Shown: positions 26,546-36,804, counted from the first letter of the stretch. The stretch is 64,000 nt of DNA from Edaphobacter sp. (GCF_028283685.1 NZ_JAPWKF010000001.1:620001-684000); one strand, 5' to 3'. Numbers and translations: made by a program. Notes: a model not told the origin generated them from the letters alone.

Positions 26546-28457
26546 TGGCCCATCCTGCCAGATCGATCGCTGCGTCGAAGCCGTCGAAGTCCAGCGGCAG
26601 CGTGTTGCGACGATCAACGTACTCGTTATAGATCCACGGATCAACTACAGCGAACACAGTCCCCTTTCCGAACTTCGTCTTCGCCATCAGCACATCGCCC
26701 TTGTCCTTCAGGATCGCCTTCGCGGGACCTGAGACGGTGATGGTGCTGATCTCCTTGAGATACGCCTTATGCGGGTAGGTGAAGATGCCGCCGGTGCCTG
26801 CAGGAATCATGGCCGTCGCTTGCGGCCAGTTGTTATTGTCCACGGTATTGCGCAGCACGGCATTGAAGTGGATGCCGAACCGTTCGCTCAGCGAGTTGAA
26901 GTGCTCAAACTCGGAGTTGTTCTTGTCGTTCTGCAGAATAATCAGGACGCCGCCCGCCTTCACCCAGGCCTCGATGGCATCGCCGCTCGCCTTATCCATG
27001 TAGTGCGGATTCGGGTTCTTCGCCGGGATATCCGGAGACACCAGAAAGTAGACCTGTGCCCTCTTAAGATCAGCGACTGTCGGAGCCGTCTTCAGTGTCG
27101 CCAGCTTGACGCCATAGCGTTCGAAGGCGCGACCAACGAACGAGAATCCGGAGTTCGTGTCATCGTCCCACTTGTAATGAAACAGCTCTGTCTGTCCAGC
27201 AGCGTTCTTGCGTGTCTGCGAGTTGAACCAGGCGTCGACCATGACCGTCTTGCCCTGCCCCAGCGCCTCGGTGGCAACCTGTCCCATCTCCGAGCCGGCC
27301 AGCAGGTACGCGCCGATGCCCTTGGCATCATTCACGCGCGTCTTCTCGCCGACGTAATAATCGAAGGTGCCGGAGCGATAGGGCTTTCCGCCCAATCCGC
27401 CGACCTTCACCGTGCCATCCAGCTCAAGATCGCCGTTCGGCGCAGTCTTCACAAACGCCCTCTGGATCGCCTTCCATCCCCGTGTTGCACTCGGCTCCAG
27501 CGACTGCGGCAGATAGCCTTTACGAACGCCCTTCGCAATGGCATAGACGAACATGCAGCTCGCCGAGGCTTCAGGGTAGTTCCCTTTGCGCGGACCATAC
27601 GCCATCACCTGCCACCACAGCCCAGTCGTCTTGTCCTGATACTTCACCACCGACTGCGAGAGGTCCTTCAGCGCGGCGATCAACGCAGGACGCTGTGGAT
27701 GATCTGCGGGCAGCCAGTCCAGCACGTCCACCATCGCCATCATGTACCAGCCCATTGCGCGGCCCCAGACTTCCGGCGATAGTCCCGTGTTCTTGTCCGC
27801 CCATGGCATCGTCTTCGATTCGTCCCAGCCATGCTTCAACAGACCTGTCTTCGGGTCCTTCATATGCCCATACATCAACAGAAGCTGCTTGGTGATGTCG
27901 TCGAAGTCGTCCGGCTCGTGGAAGGTGTAGGCATAGGCCGCGCGAAACGGCTCGGCCATGTAGGCTCCATCGAGCCACATCTGGTTCGGATAGACGTCCT
28001 TATGCCAGTAGCCTCCGCTCGCGGTGCGGGGTTGATCGGCCAGCTGATCGTGGATATATCGCGCAGCCTTGTAATACTTCGGCTGCTGGGTGACACGGTA
28101 CACCAGCAGGAGAGCGCGTCCCATGGCGATCTCGTCGAGACTATGAATCTTCGGGCGGTATCCCTTGATCGAACCATCGTCACCGACGTACTTATCGACG
28201 GCGTCCTTCACATAGCGAAACTCGTCTCCGTTGGCAGTCGCATGCCACTGAGCCACGATACCGTCCAGCAGAACGCCTTCTTCGTAAGTCCAGTCGCTTG
28301 TCTTTCCATCCGTGGTCACCACGCCGCGCGGCCACTGTTTCATGATGGAAACGGCCATCTGCGCGGAGGCTCCGTCGACCTTAAGAGCCCCATCGGCGTG
28401 AGCAGAGATTGCAGACAATACCACCACGCATCCAACAGCAGCAGACCACAGCTTCAT
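26529..28457 (-). CDS. Exported GH105/GH88-type glycoside hydrolase (unsaturated uronyl hydrolase, YteR-like) with an extra C-terminal domain
   Basis: A 642-residue exported protein with a signal peptide (about 1-22, SAHA). Residues about 30-390 match the (alpha/alpha)6 barrel of unsaturated rhamnogalacturonyl hydrolases: WTYEEGVLLDGIVAQW, HSLDEIAMGRALLLVYRVT, YPNQMWLDGAYMAEPFRAAYA, GLSPEVWGRAMGWYMMAMVDVLDWLPADHP. These remove unsaturated sugars left by pectin lyases. The remaining C-terminal 250 residues are a separate domain (TVMVDAWFNSQTRKN, LKRAQVYFLVSPDIP, AWVKAGGVLIILQND) that resembles a class-I glutamine-amidotransferase-like fold. The combination is longer than plain YteR (about 370 residues). 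ATG28457 is chosen for GGGAGAG upstream. Confidence 0.85.
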   Translation of the reverse strand: MKLWSAAVGCVVVLSAISAHADGALKVDGASAQMAVSIMKQWPRGVVTTDGKTSDWTYEEGVLLDGIVAQWHATANGDEFRYVKDAVDKYVGDDGSIKGYRPKIHSLDEIAMGRALLLVYRVTQQPKYYKAARYIHDQLADQPRTASGGYWHKDVYPNQMWLDGAYMAEPFRAAYAYTFHEPDDFDDITKQLLLMYGHMKDPKTGLLKHGWDESKTMPWADKNTGLSPEVWGRAMGWYMMAMVDVLDWLPADHPQRPALIAALKDLSQSVVKYQDKTTGLWWQVMAYGPRKGNYPEASASCMFVYAIAKGVRKGYLPQSLEPSATRGWKAIQRAFVKTAPNGDLELDGTVKVGGLGGKPYRSGTFDYYVGEKTRVNDAKGIGAYLLAGSEMGQVATEALGQGKTVMVDAWFNSQTRKNAAGQTELFHYKWDDDTNSGFSFVGRAFERYGVKLATLKTAPTVADLKRAQVYFLVSPDIPAKNPNPHYMDKASGDAIEAWVKAGGVLIILQNDKNNSEFEHFNSLSERFGIHFNAVLRNTVDNNNWPQATAMIPAGTGGIFTYPHKAYLKEISTITVSGPAKAILKDKGDVLMAKTKFGKGTVFAVVDPWIYNEYVDRRNTLPLDFDGFDAAIDLAGWAIRQPK

Positions 28458-28545
28458 CGTGAAGAGACTCTCCCGGGGAAAGAATTCGAACGCCACCAGC
28501 ATACCCGCTCGCATGCATTCCCGGCGACCGGCTCCTCGAGCCGCT

Positions 28546-30582
28546 TCAGTTGCAGGCCACTGCCGTCCAAACACCCGCAGCCGTGCCGCTGGCTCCAGAG
28601 ATCTGGATATCCAGAAAGCTGTTGGCCGTAACGGCCAGTGAACCCGTCGCAGTGCATGCGGTATTAGTCGAAAGAGTACATGCCAGAGAGGTACTGACAA
28701 TCGCACCCGCGGGTCCGGCGCGCAGCGTGACCGTAATGTTGTTCGATTGCTTGGAGTACACCGACAGCTGCGACACCGTGCAGTCCCTGGCCACCCATGT
28801 CAGAACCGTGTCCGTCTCCGTCGAGCTGGCCGTCGCCGCACTCAGCGAGTAGTAGTTCGAATTGAAGGAGACGGCGTGGTACATCGAGGCGAATGGGATA
28901 CCGGTCATCTCGCTTCCTCCTCCACTCCCTCCTCCAGACTGCCCCGGTGCGCCCTGCGGAATGGAAAAATTCAGCACGGCGGCCGAAGACGATCCACTAT
29001 TGGTGACAGAGGCAGGCGTCGTTGAATCTACCGTGCGGACCGTACCGATGCTGATGGTGGCAGCGGTCCCCGCCGGACCACTGGGGCCAGCGACACCCGA
29101 CTGTGCCAGCATCGCCCACTTCGCAGGCGATACATCGGGCAGAGACGCCAGACTCGTACCCAGGGCGATATAGGTGCTTCCCCCATAGGTGACGGCATCG
29201 TTAGTGATGTAACCGGCGGTGTTGTCCCACGCGCCCTTGTAGACGATTCCCGGCAGCCCCTGCGGCCCGGCGGGGCCCTGGATCCCCTGAGCCCCGGAAG
29301 TACCGGGTTGCGCCAAGACTGCCCAGGTTGAAGCATCCGTATTCGGCGCGACATTCAGATTGGCGACGAGAGCGATATAGCTTCCTCCGACATAGCCCAC
29401 CACATCGCCGACGGAGTAAACCTTCGTAGTCTGCCAACTTCCAATAAAGCTAACCGGTGGGCCCTGCGCTCCGGTATCACCTTTGGCCCCCTGAACTCCT
29501 TGAATGCCCTGGTCGCCTTGCGGTCCTTGTACGCCTAGTGGCCCCTGTAAACCTTGTAGTCCCTGTGCCCCGGTAGCTCCCTGTAATCCCGGGGGCCCTG
29601 CAGCACCCTGTATTCCAGGTGGCCCGGCAGCTCCGGGGTTACCCGGCTTCGCCAAAGCTGCCCAGGTTGAAGCATCGACGTCCGGCTCTACGCTCTGGTT
29701 CGGGATGAGGGCGATATAGCTTCCTCCTCCATAACTCACAGCATCACCGATGGAGTAGGCCTTCGTAGACTGCCAGCTTCCGATGAAGCTGACCGGTGGC
29801 CCCTGCTCTCCGGCATCACCTTTCGCCCCCTGGGCTCCTTGGCTCCCTTGCGGGCCTTGTGGTCCCTGCATACCCTGGGGTCCCTGTGGCCCGGTATCCC
29901 CTTTTGTACCTGTGATACCTTGCACACCTTGTGCCCCCTGCAAGCCCTGGAGCCCCTGCGCCCCGGAGTCGCCCTTCGCGCCTGCTGGCCCAGCTGGGCC
30001 GGGAGCTCCCTGCGGTCCCTGCGAGACGATCGAGATATCCAGTGCCGGAGCGTGTCCGGTCAAATCATTTTCCTTGCTGTCGAAGGCAATCGCTGCTGAT
30101 GCCGCGGTCAGCGCCAGGCCATTGTTTGTTGAGGGCGTCGTCAGCCATCCCTGCACGATCGACGTGACATCGATCCACACGAACGCGCCGGCCTGCCCTA
30201 CCGTCACGCTCTGCGCCGACGCTGCCAGCGCGGGCATCGTGCTGTAGGTGACGCTGTATTCCCCCCATGCCGCATTAACTGGCTGCAGATTGATCTGCCC
30301 TGGAGTATCCGCGCGATTGCAGTAGAGACGTAACAGCGCCCGCGAGACCTGGGCCGCTGTCGTTCCCGAAGGGAGAGCCCCCAGGTCAAACTGGAGCAGC
30401 GTGGTGTAGCCTCCACCTACATTCAGATTCGAGATGGATCCGCTGTTTACTGCAGGTCGCGCTACGTCAACGTGCGCATCGGCAACCAGCGGTGCCTCGA
30501 CAGCAGTTGCCCTGCCCCCAGCCGCTAGCCACACGGCCAGCGTCAACGCGGCAAGCCGCACTCCCCCACGAGATACCCTCAT
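28546..30582 (-). CDS. Large collagen-like surface protein with a DNRLRE domain and repeated binding modules
   Basis: A 678-residue exported protein. After a signal peptide (about 1-28) comes a DNRLRE-type adhesion domain (about 35-190: [29 protein letters not shown]). Collagen-type Gly-X-Y blocks follow, interrupted by three copies of a 45-residue module with Trp and Tyr ([75 protein letters not shown]) resembling CBM5/12 chitin-type binding domains. A non-collagen C-terminal domain of about 130 residues ends it. ATG30582 is chosen for GGAGAAGGGG just upstream; an in-frame ATG lies at 30609. Trimeric collagen stalks and surface binding are inferences. Confidence 0.8.
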   Translation of the reverse strand: MRVSRGGVRLAALTLAVWLAAGGRATAVEAPLVADAHVDVARPAVNSGSISNLNVGGGYTTLLQFDLGALPSGTTAAQVSRALLRLYCNRADTPGQINLQPVNAAWGEYSVTYSTMPALAASAQSVTVGQAGAFVWIDVTSIVQGWLTTPSTNNGLALTAASAAIAFDSKENDLTGHAPALDISIVSQGPQGAPGPAGPAGAKGDSGAQGLQGLQGAQGVQGITGTKGDTGPQGPQGMQGPQGPQGSQGAQGAKGDAGEQGPPVSFIGSWQSTKAYSIGDAVSYGGGSYIALIPNQSVEPDVDASTWAALAKPGNPGAAGPPGIQGAAGPPGLQGATGAQGLQGLQGPLGVQGPQGDQGIQGVQGAKGDTGAQGPPVSFIGSWQTTKVYSVGDVVGYVGGSYIALVANLNVAPNTDASTWAVLAQPGTSGAQGIQGPAGPQGLPGIVYKGAWDNTAGYITNDAVTYGGSTYIALGTSLASLPDVSPAKWAMLAQSGVAGPSGPAGTAATISIGTVRTVDSTTPASVTNSGSSSAAVLNFSIPQGAPGQSGGGSGGGSEMTGIPFASMYHAVSFNSNYYSLSAATASSTETDTVLTWVARDCTVSQLSVYSKQSNNITVTLRAGPAGAIVSTSLACTLSTNTACTATGSLAVTANSFLDIQISGASGTAAGVWTAVACN

Positions 30583-30893
30583 CAAGGCCCCTTCTCCATT
30601 TAGGGCCATCCCTGGAAGAGGGGACAGCCGACATGCTCAACGATTCCTGCTCTGCGGTGCACGCTGGCCGTAAGGAGGCCTGACGTAGCTTGAACTGCGT
30701 TCTGGTTGCGGCTCAAACTCTTCCGTATGCGCTCAATGTAGCGAAATCGCGACATCTTTCCATACGACTTCGGCGTTATTCGAACCGAATCCTGCAACAG
30801 TCACCGTTCCAGACAAGTTTTCCTCTTCTAACCCGCATCTCATATAGTGCAAAGACTGCATCTAGTTTCAGTAAAGGAAGAAGAACCGACGAC
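30583..30893. other. Divergent intergenic region between the collagen-like gene and pgm
   Basis: This 311-bp gap should hold the promoters of both divergent genes. The frame of pgm is open upstream to 30690 but lacks a ribosome binding site there. I see no RNA gene or convincing operator. Confidence 0.6.
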
Positions 30894-32540
30894 ATGAGCG
30901 CTCCAGAGACAAATAAGCCCGGCCACCTCCCCTCCCTCGACTCGTTGGTCGACATTCCGCGACTCATCACTGCCTACTACGCGCTGCATCCCGATGCCGC
31001 CGTTGCAGCCGAACGGGTCTCCTTCGGCACCTCCGGTCATCGCGGCAATGCCTTCGCTGCCTCCTTCAACGACGACCACATCGCGGCCATCACGCAGGCC
31101 ATCGTCGAGTACCGCACCTCGCAGCACACGCTTGGGCCACTCTTCCTCGCCCGCGATACGCACGCTCTCTCCGAACCGGCTTTCACCACGGCGCTCGAGG
31201 TTCTTGCGGCCAACGATGTCGAGGTCCTCATCGACGAGCATCTCGGCTACACGCCCACGCCCGTGCTCTCGCACGCCATCCTGACGCACAACACGAACCC
31301 GAAGCTACACAAGGCCGACGGCATCGTCATCACCCCCTCACACAATCCGCCGGAGGATGGCGGTTTCAAGTACAACCCGCCCAACGGTGGGCCGGCCGAC
31401 ACCTCGGCCACCAAGTGGATCGAGAACCGTGCCAACGAGCTGATCGCCGCCGGTCTGAAGGGCATCAAACGCACGACCTACGCTAACGCTCTTAAAGCGG
31501 ACAAGACCTATCGCCACGACTACATCACCGCCTACGTCACCGACCTGGAAAATGTCATCGACTTCGACATCATCCGCAGCAGCGGCCTCAAACTCGCCGT
31601 CGATCCTCTTGGAGGTGCAGGCGTCCACTACTGGCCGCGTATTGTCGAGCAGTACAAGCTGCCGCTTGAGATCCTCAATACACACGTCGACCCGACGTTC
31701 CGCTTCATGACACTGGACTGGGATGGGCGCATCCGCATGGACTGCTCCAGCCCCTTCGCCATGGCGTCAATGATCGCCAACAAAGACAAGTTCGACGTCG
31801 CGTGGGCCTGCGACACCGACCATGACCGTCACGGCGTCGTCACCCGCTCCAGCGGCCTCCTCAATCCGAATCACTACCTCGCCGTCATGATTCAGTACCT
31901 CTTCACCAATCGGCCGGAGTGGGGCGAGAAGACGGCCATCGGCAAGACGCTGGTCTCGTCCAGCATCATCGACCGCGTGGCCAAGGGAATCAATCGCCCC
32001 ATGCTCGAGGTTCCGGTCGGCTTCAAGTGGTTCGTTGACGGCCTCCTCGATGGCTCACTCGGCTTCGTCGGCGAGGAGTCCGCAGGAGCCACCTTCCTGC
32101 GCCGCAACGGAAAGGTCTGGACTACGGACAAAGACGGCCTCATCCCCGGTCTGCTCGCCGCCGAGATGACGGCACGCACTGGCAAGGATCCCGGCCTGCT
32201 CTACAAGGAGCTCACCACCAGGTACGGCGATCCGGTCTACCAGCGCATCGACGCAGCCGCCACCAAGGAGCAGAAGGCCAAGCTCGGCAAACTCTCTCCC
32301 TCGCAGGTCACCGCGAAAGAACTGGCTGGCGAGCCTATCACCGCCATCCTCACCGAGGCTCCCGGCAATCAGGCTCCGATCGGTGGACTGAAGGTGGCCA
32401 CTGAAAACGGATGGTTCGCGGCGCGCCCATCCGGTACGGAGGACGTCTACAAGATCTACGCAGAGAGCTTCAAGGGCGCCGATCACCTGAAGAAGATTCA
32501 GACCGAGGCACAGGCATTAGTCAATGCTGCCATCGCCTGA
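30894..32540 (+). CDS. pgm: Phosphoglucomutase (alpha-D-glucose)
   Basis: Pgm interconverts glucose 1-phosphate and glucose 6-phosphate, linking glycolysis with nucleotide-sugar synthesis. The 548-residue product has RVSFGTSGHRGNAF near the N-terminus, the catalytic phosphoserine loop TPSHNPPEDGGFKYNPPNGG, the metal-binding CDTDHDRHG, sugar-binding GEESAG, and the phosphate-binding ARPSGTEDVYKIYAESF. The length fits the family. ATG30894 follows a GTAAAGGAAGAAG purine stretch. The gene starts inside a divergent promoter region shared with the collagen-like gene; a stem-loop lies after the stop. Confidence 0.95.
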   Translation: MSAPETNKPGHLPSLDSLVDIPRLITAYYALHPDAAVAAERVSFGTSGHRGNAFAASFNDDHIAAITQAIVEYRTSQHTLGPLFLARDTHALSEPAFTTALEVLAANDVEVLIDEHLGYTPTPVLSHAILTHNTNPKLHKADGIVITPSHNPPEDGGFKYNPPNGGPADTSATKWIENRANELIAAGLKGIKRTTYANALKADKTYRHDYITAYVTDLENVIDFDIIRSSGLKLAVDPLGGAGVHYWPRIVEQYKLPLEILNTHVDPTFRFMTLDWDGRIRMDCSSPFAMASMIANKDKFDVAWACDTDHDRHGVVTRSSGLLNPNHYLAVMIQYLFTNRPEWGEKTAIGKTLVSSSIIDRVAKGINRPMLEVPVGFKWFVDGLLDGSLGFVGEESAGATFLRRNGKVWTTDKDGLIPGLLAAEMTARTGKDPGLLYKELTTRYGDPVYQRIDAAATKEQKAKLGKLSPSQVTAKELAGEPITAILTEAPGNQAPIGGLKVATENGWFAARPSGTEDVYKIYAESFKGADHLKKIQTEAQALVNAAIA

Positions 32541-32559
32541 GATCCCTTCATAATGCTCG

Positions 32560-32600
32560 TGAGCGGCGCAGCATGTCTGAACAAGGCGTTGCGCCGCTCA
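32560..32600. terminator. Possible terminator hairpin between pgm and the convergent TonB receptor gene
   Basis: TGAGCGGCGCA and TGCGCCGCTCA form an 11-bp perfect stem around a 19-base loop, with TCGTTTAAG following. It lies between convergent stops and could serve both strands, but the large loop and weak T run reduce certainty. Confidence 0.45.
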
Positions 32601-32615
32601 TCGTTTAAGCAGACA

Positions 32616-34832
32616 TCACCATAGGCGAATGCCGCCCATGATGATCCGTGGTGCAGCCAACGTGAGCTGTGGCGTCCGTCCTGCCTGGATGCGCGAGTTT
32701 GCGAGATTCTGCACCGACATATAAAGCCGCAACGACTTTCTCAGCTTGTGCTCTGCGTAGAGATCGACCTGCGCAAAGGGATCGAGCTCATACTGGTTTG
32801 CCGTGTCATCGTACTGTTTGCCGCTGGCCCTGACATCGACGGCGAAGACACCCCACTGGCTCTTCTCCATCCTCGCCTGCACCGTCGCAGAGTTGCGCGG
32901 TACCTGCGCCGTCCACTTCCCTGCCAGCGTTGGATCTGCCTGGAACTTCGAGACCGTCGAGTTGGCGTACTGGTAGCCGGCCGTCAGCATGAGAAAGCTG
33001 ACGGGGTGCATCTCCAGTTCTGCCGTAACACCTTTGCTCAACAGCTGGCCAAGGTTCTGACGCATCAGCGTCTGCGAGGTCGTGGTGGCGCTTATCTGAA
33101 CCGCAGCAATAGGACGGTTTACCTGGGTCCAGAAGTAGCTTGAGCGCACCGTGCCGATGTGATGCAAATTGATCAGCCCGCCCGCCTCCCAACCTGTCGC
33201 ACGCTCGGAACGCAGCGAGGGATTGGCCAGCGTCGTCTGCTGCCCGACCTGTCCCGTGCGGTACAGCTCATTCAGAGACGGTCCGCGAAAGGCGCGGAAG
33301 ACGGAGCCGGTCAACGCAACACCGTGCGGCAGCTGCCTGACCACACCCAGCCGAGGATTGAAGATCGTCTCACTCACGGTGGGCAGAGGAGTCGTCGCAC
33401 CGGCCTGCTTCGCGTCGAAGGTCGAGAAGCGATCGACGCGGGACGACAACGCCACCGACCAGCCCTTCGGCTGCCACAACGCCTCGCCGTACACTCCTGT
33501 ATCACGCTGCCGCGCCGTCGTGCTCACCGTCGTCTGTGGCGCGCCGGTGGTTCCATACGGCGTCTCGCGATCATTGCCGCGCGTGTCCAGCACATCCGAT
33601 CCGGCAACCACCGTCCAGGCGTGGTAGGTGTGAGCCCACTGCCCGATGGCTCCCAGCTGCGACGACGGCACAACCTGCAACCGCGTCAATCGCTCGCTGG
33701 AACGGTCGGCGACGACCGACGAAAACGACTGCCTGTATCCCTGGCTGGCTCCGTGCAGGCGCAGCAGGAAGCGCCCATCGCCACCGTCGCTCCAATCGCC
33801 GCCGGCGGCGTAGCGCCAGATGCGGGTCGCGTTGGTCGTCACCGGGGTACCATTGCTGCGCGCCTCGTTGAGCAGGTTGCCGCGCAGAAAGACGGAGCCC
33901 GGCCCCAGGTCATGATGCAGCTCGATGCGTCCGCTCTGTGAATGCACGTTCGATGGAACATCGACCGCGCCACGAATCTCAGGGGCGATCAGAATGTAAC
34001 CGCCTGTCTGAAAGATGCTCGTGGCAGCCAGGCCCTTCCACCCTTTGTAAGTGCCCGCGAGCAGGCCGTTCAGGCTCGAGGTATTCTCGCTCGCTCCAGC
34101 GAGGTCGAGCGCATAGGAGAACTTCTCCGGCGTAACCGGCAGCACATTGATGACGCCGCCAATAGCGCTCGATCCGTAGAGGTCGGAGGCTCCGCCACGC
34201 ATCAGTTCGATGTTGCGGACCGCCAGCTGCGGAATTTCGTTCCAATGAATCCATCCGCCGAATGGATCGTTGAGCGGAATCTGGTCACTCAGGACCAGCG
34301 TACGGCTGGCCGCAGTCGAAGCGAGTCCATGTAGCGAAGTCCCCTGCGTCGTCGGATTCGCCACCCAGGAGCCGGTGCGGCGAAACAACTGAAATCCCGC
34401 GACCTGCCGCAGCCGATCATCCAGATTGAAGCCTGGAGCTTCTTCGTACTGCTCCTTCGTCATCGTCCGCACGCTGCTGGCGCTGGCATCGAGAGACAGC
34501 GGGGTTCGCTGCGCCGTAACGTCGACGACTGTGTTGGTCGAGGCCACGCGCAGAACCACATCCACATCGCCCACGCCCGCCTGCTGCTTCAGCGTCGCAA
34601 AGCCGGCATGCGAGATCTCGAGCATGGCTGCCGGGTCGCTGACAGAAATTACAGCGCAGCCGGAGCCATCACTTGAGCTCAGCCGCACTGGTTTGGTATG
34701 CGCCAGCACCTGCGCATCGCCAATCGCTCGTCCCTGCTCATCGTGAACGCATACACGTACGGCACGATCATCCGCATACGCCAACACGCTACCCAAGGCA
34801 ACGGACAGAACGAGCTTCACCAAAAACTGCAT
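32616..34832 (-). CDS. TonB-dependent outer-membrane receptor
   Basis: A 738-residue receptor with a signal peptide (about 1-20) and a short carboxypeptidase-like domain (about 23-95: VCVHDEQGRAIGDAQVLAHT). The TonB box/plug lies at about 100-215 (VVDVTAQRTPLSLDASASSVRTMTKEQY, LDDRLRQVAGFQLFRRTGS, NIELMRGGASDLYGSSAIGGVINV). The barrel ends in a terminal aromatic (PRIIMGGIRLW), as outer-membrane barrel proteins need. No regulatory RNA is seen upstream, so the substrate is unknown. It is convergent with pgm and divergent from the alginate-lyase-like gene. Confidence 0.9.
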   Translation of the reverse strand: MQFLVKLVLSVALGSVLAYADDRAVRVCVHDEQGRAIGDAQVLAHTKPVRLSSSDGSGCAVISVSDPAAMLEISHAGFATLKQQAGVGDVDVVLRVASTNTVVDVTAQRTPLSLDASASSVRTMTKEQYEEAPGFNLDDRLRQVAGFQLFRRTGSWVANPTTQGTSLHGLASTAASRTLVLSDQIPLNDPFGGWIHWNEIPQLAVRNIELMRGGASDLYGSSAIGGVINVLPVTPEKFSYALDLAGASENTSSLNGLLAGTYKGWKGLAATSIFQTGGYILIAPEIRGAVDVPSNVHSQSGRIELHHDLGPGSVFLRGNLLNEARSNGTPVTTNATRIWRYAAGGDWSDGGDGRFLLRLHGASQGYRQSFSSVVADRSSERLTRLQVVPSSQLGAIGQWAHTYHAWTVVAGSDVLDTRGNDRETPYGTTGAPQTTVSTTARQRDTGVYGEALWQPKGWSVALSSRVDRFSTFDAKQAGATTPLPTVSETIFNPRLGVVRQLPHGVALTGSVFRAFRGPSLNELYRTGQVGQQTTLANPSLRSERATGWEAGGLINLHHIGTVRSSYFWTQVNRPIAAVQISATTTSQTLMRQNLGQLLSKGVTAELEMHPVSFLMLTAGYQYANSTVSKFQADPTLAGKWTAQVPRNSATVQARMEKSQWGVFAVDVRASGKQYDDTANQYELDPFAQVDLYAEHKLRKSLRLYMSVQNLANSRIQAGRTPQLTLAAPRIIMGGIRLW

Positions 34833-34929
34833 GCATTCATCCTATCGTTTCAGCACCATCGAACGAAGCCAGGTACGGCGCAATCCCGCTGTCTCCGCTC
34901 GTGTTACTCTGCGGCGCAAAGGTTGTGCC

Positions 34930-36087
34930 ATGTCTTCGACGCGACGAGACTTCTGCTCCGGTGCCCTGACGATGCTGCTGCATTCGTCTTCTTTTGCGCA
35001 GACGCGCGCAGCTGCCCCGGAAGGATCGACAGCCCGGCCAAACGTCGCCGCCATCGATCGCGACCGCATCCTCGCGCAGGCGGAACGCGCCCTCGCGCTA
35101 CCGGTCATGCCCATCACCGCCATCGCGGCCGATCGCTCTCCCGGGCCCGTGCACGATTACTACTCCGAGCCGACCGATCAGGCAGACCCTTTTCTGGCGC
35201 ACCGTGACGCTCTCTTCACGCTGGGCCACACGGTTCCGGCGCTCGCAGCGGCTTACCTCATCACCCATGAAGAGCGTTACGCCAAACTAGCCGCCGCGCA
35301 GATGCAGGCATGGTTCGTTACCAGGGAGACGGCCATGACCCCAACTCTGGAATTCGCCCAGGTGGCAACCAGTGCGAAGACCGGACGCATGGAGGGAGTT
35401 CTTGAAGGTCTGCCTCTGATCGAGATCGCACAGTCGCTTCCCTTCCTCGCAACCTCTGAATCTTTTACTGAGGAGCTGACCGGTGGCGTTACTCGATGGT
35501 TTATGCAATATCTCGACTGGCTGAACAGCGCCCGCTCTGCGGGACTGGCACGAGATGCGCACGACCACAATGGCTCTTCGTGGATGTTGCAGGCTGCCGC
35601 ATGCGCCCGGCTCAACCTGAAGGACGATAGCGCCCTGACGACACTACGCCATCAGTTTCGCTCAACCACCATACGCGCACAGATCGCCTACGACGGTAAC
35701 TTCTCTCGCGAGCTTTCGACGCCCAATCCGTATCGCAATTCGCTGTTCAATCTCGACCTGCTCTGCGGAGCCTGCGAATTGCTCTCCACCCGTTTTGAAA
35801 AGGTATGGGACTACGAACTGCAGGATGGCCCCGGTATGCGCGTCGCAATCGCTCGATACTTTCCCTTCATCGCGAATCGCAATGCATGGCCGTATCGAGC
35901 CGATGCCGCATTCTTCACGCAACTTCCCCTGCGCCGTCCGGCCCTTCTGCTGGCCGCGCGGGCCTACAGCCGGCCGGAGTACGCCGATGTCTGGAGGACG
36001 CTTCCAGCCGACACCTCCAATCCCGAACTCGACCGCAGCTTTCCCATTCGGCAGCCATTGCTGTGGGTCACGCGGCCCCGTCCATAA
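34930..36087 (+). CDS. Tat-exported alginate lyase-like protein
   Basis: A 385-residue exported protein. The N-terminus TRRDFCSGAL is a twin-arginine signal. The mature part follows the alginate lyase family (PF05426-like helical toroid): VHDYYSEPTDQADPFLAHRDALFTLGHTVPALAAAYLITHEERYAKLAAAQMQAWF, GRMEGVLEGLPLIEIAQSLPFL, and DHNGSSWMLQAAACARLNLKDD with the His-Asn segment used in catalysis. The target polysaccharide is unknown; many acidobacterial members act on plant or microbial glycans and not on alginate. ATG34930 is the start of the region after the divergent TonB receptor gene. Confidence 0.78.
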   Translation: MSSTRRDFCSGALTMLLHSSSFAQTRAAAPEGSTARPNVAAIDRDRILAQAERALALPVMPITAIAADRSPGPVHDYYSEPTDQADPFLAHRDALFTLGHTVPALAAAYLITHEERYAKLAAAQMQAWFVTRETAMTPTLEFAQVATSAKTGRMEGVLEGLPLIEIAQSLPFLATSESFTEELTGGVTRWFMQYLDWLNSARSAGLARDAHDHNGSSWMLQAAACARLNLKDDSALTTLRHQFRSTTIRAQIAYDGNFSRELSTPNPYRNSLFNLDLLCGACELLSTRFEKVWDYELQDGPGMRVAIARYFPFIANRNAWPYRADAAFFTQLPLRRPALLLAARAYSRPEYADVWRTLPADTSNPELDRSFPIRQPLLWVTRPRP

Positions 36088-36093
36088 AACTGG

Positions 36094-36768
36094 CTATTTA
36101 TTCTTCTTCTCTGCGACTCGCAGACAGTCTTCAACGACCTTACCGGCACGCTTCTCTCTCGCCTCCGGGCTCTGGTAGTAGAAGACGCCAAGCAGGTGTC
36201 CCCGGCGCTGCACTTCCGTCATCTGCTCCCACCCCTTGCGAGCGGTCGGATGCCTGCGGAAGGCCACCTCAAGGATCGGCGGCAGCATCTTCTCTCCTTC
36301 GATCGCAAGCAGCATGCGCTCCGCCATCTGCTCTGCCCTGCGCCGTTTGGCCTCAGGACTCTTGACGCCCTCGATTGCTCGCGCGATATCGCGCCGGATA
36401 GCGTCGCTCAGCTTTTCATACCATCTGGCGAGAGCCTTCTCTTTTTTAAAGATCGCTTCGAGTTCCGCCGGAACCGGCGAGATACGCTCGTCAAGGTCGG
36501 GCTCGATGGCCAGATCGAGCATGCCGCCGAGGCCGACTCCGGCAGCTTTCTGCATCTGTTTGTTCACCAGCACAAAGTGTCCATGGTGCAACGAGTCGGC
36601 AAACAGCGAGGAACGAAAGATCTGATCGCCCGCAGTCACCTTCACCCGCAGACGGATCATGGTCTTCCATGTCTTTGCGGGATCGAAGGGGAGACGTGCC
36701 ACGGTCCAGCCAAGATTTCCGGGCAGGGGTTCCAACACCGCTCGAAAACGTTTAATCTGTTTGGCCAT
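36094..36768 (-). CDS. YdeI/OmpD-associated family protein (DUF1905 plus bacteriocin-protection-type domain)
   Basis: A 224-residue cytoplasmic protein. The first half fits DUF1905 (RFRAVLEPLPGNLGWTVARLPFDPAKTWK, RLRVKVTAGDQIFRSSLFADS, VNKQMQKAAGVGLGGMLDLAIEPD). The second is the helical YdeI/OmdA region (ELEAIFKKEKALARWYEKLSDAIRRDIARAIEGVKSPEAKRRRAEQMAERML). Relatives have been linked to resistance to certain antibiotics or bacteriocins, without a defined mechanism. ATG36768 opens the conserved N-terminus; the frame continues upstream antisense to lpxB, which I disregard. It is divergent from lpxB with a gap of 36 bp. Confidence 0.8.
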   Translation of the reverse strand: MAKQIKRFRAVLEPLPGNLGWTVARLPFDPAKTWKTMIRLRVKVTAGDQIFRSSLFADSLHHGHFVLVNKQMQKAAGVGLGGMLDLAIEPDLDERISPVPAELEAIFKKEKALARWYEKLSDAIRRDIARAIEGVKSPEAKRRRAEQMAERMLLAIEGEKMLPPILEVAFRRHPTARKGWEQMTEVQRRGHLLGVFYYQSPEAREKRAGKVVEDCLRVAEKKNK

Positions 36769-36804
36769 GCACACCCTCCGAGAAGAATCTACACTGGTGT
36801 CATC

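Noticed and set aside
29160..30020. Regular short repeats resembling a CRISPR or tandem array
   Set aside because: They encode Gly-X-Y collagen repeats in one open frame, with variable unit sequence and no spacer-repeat pattern.
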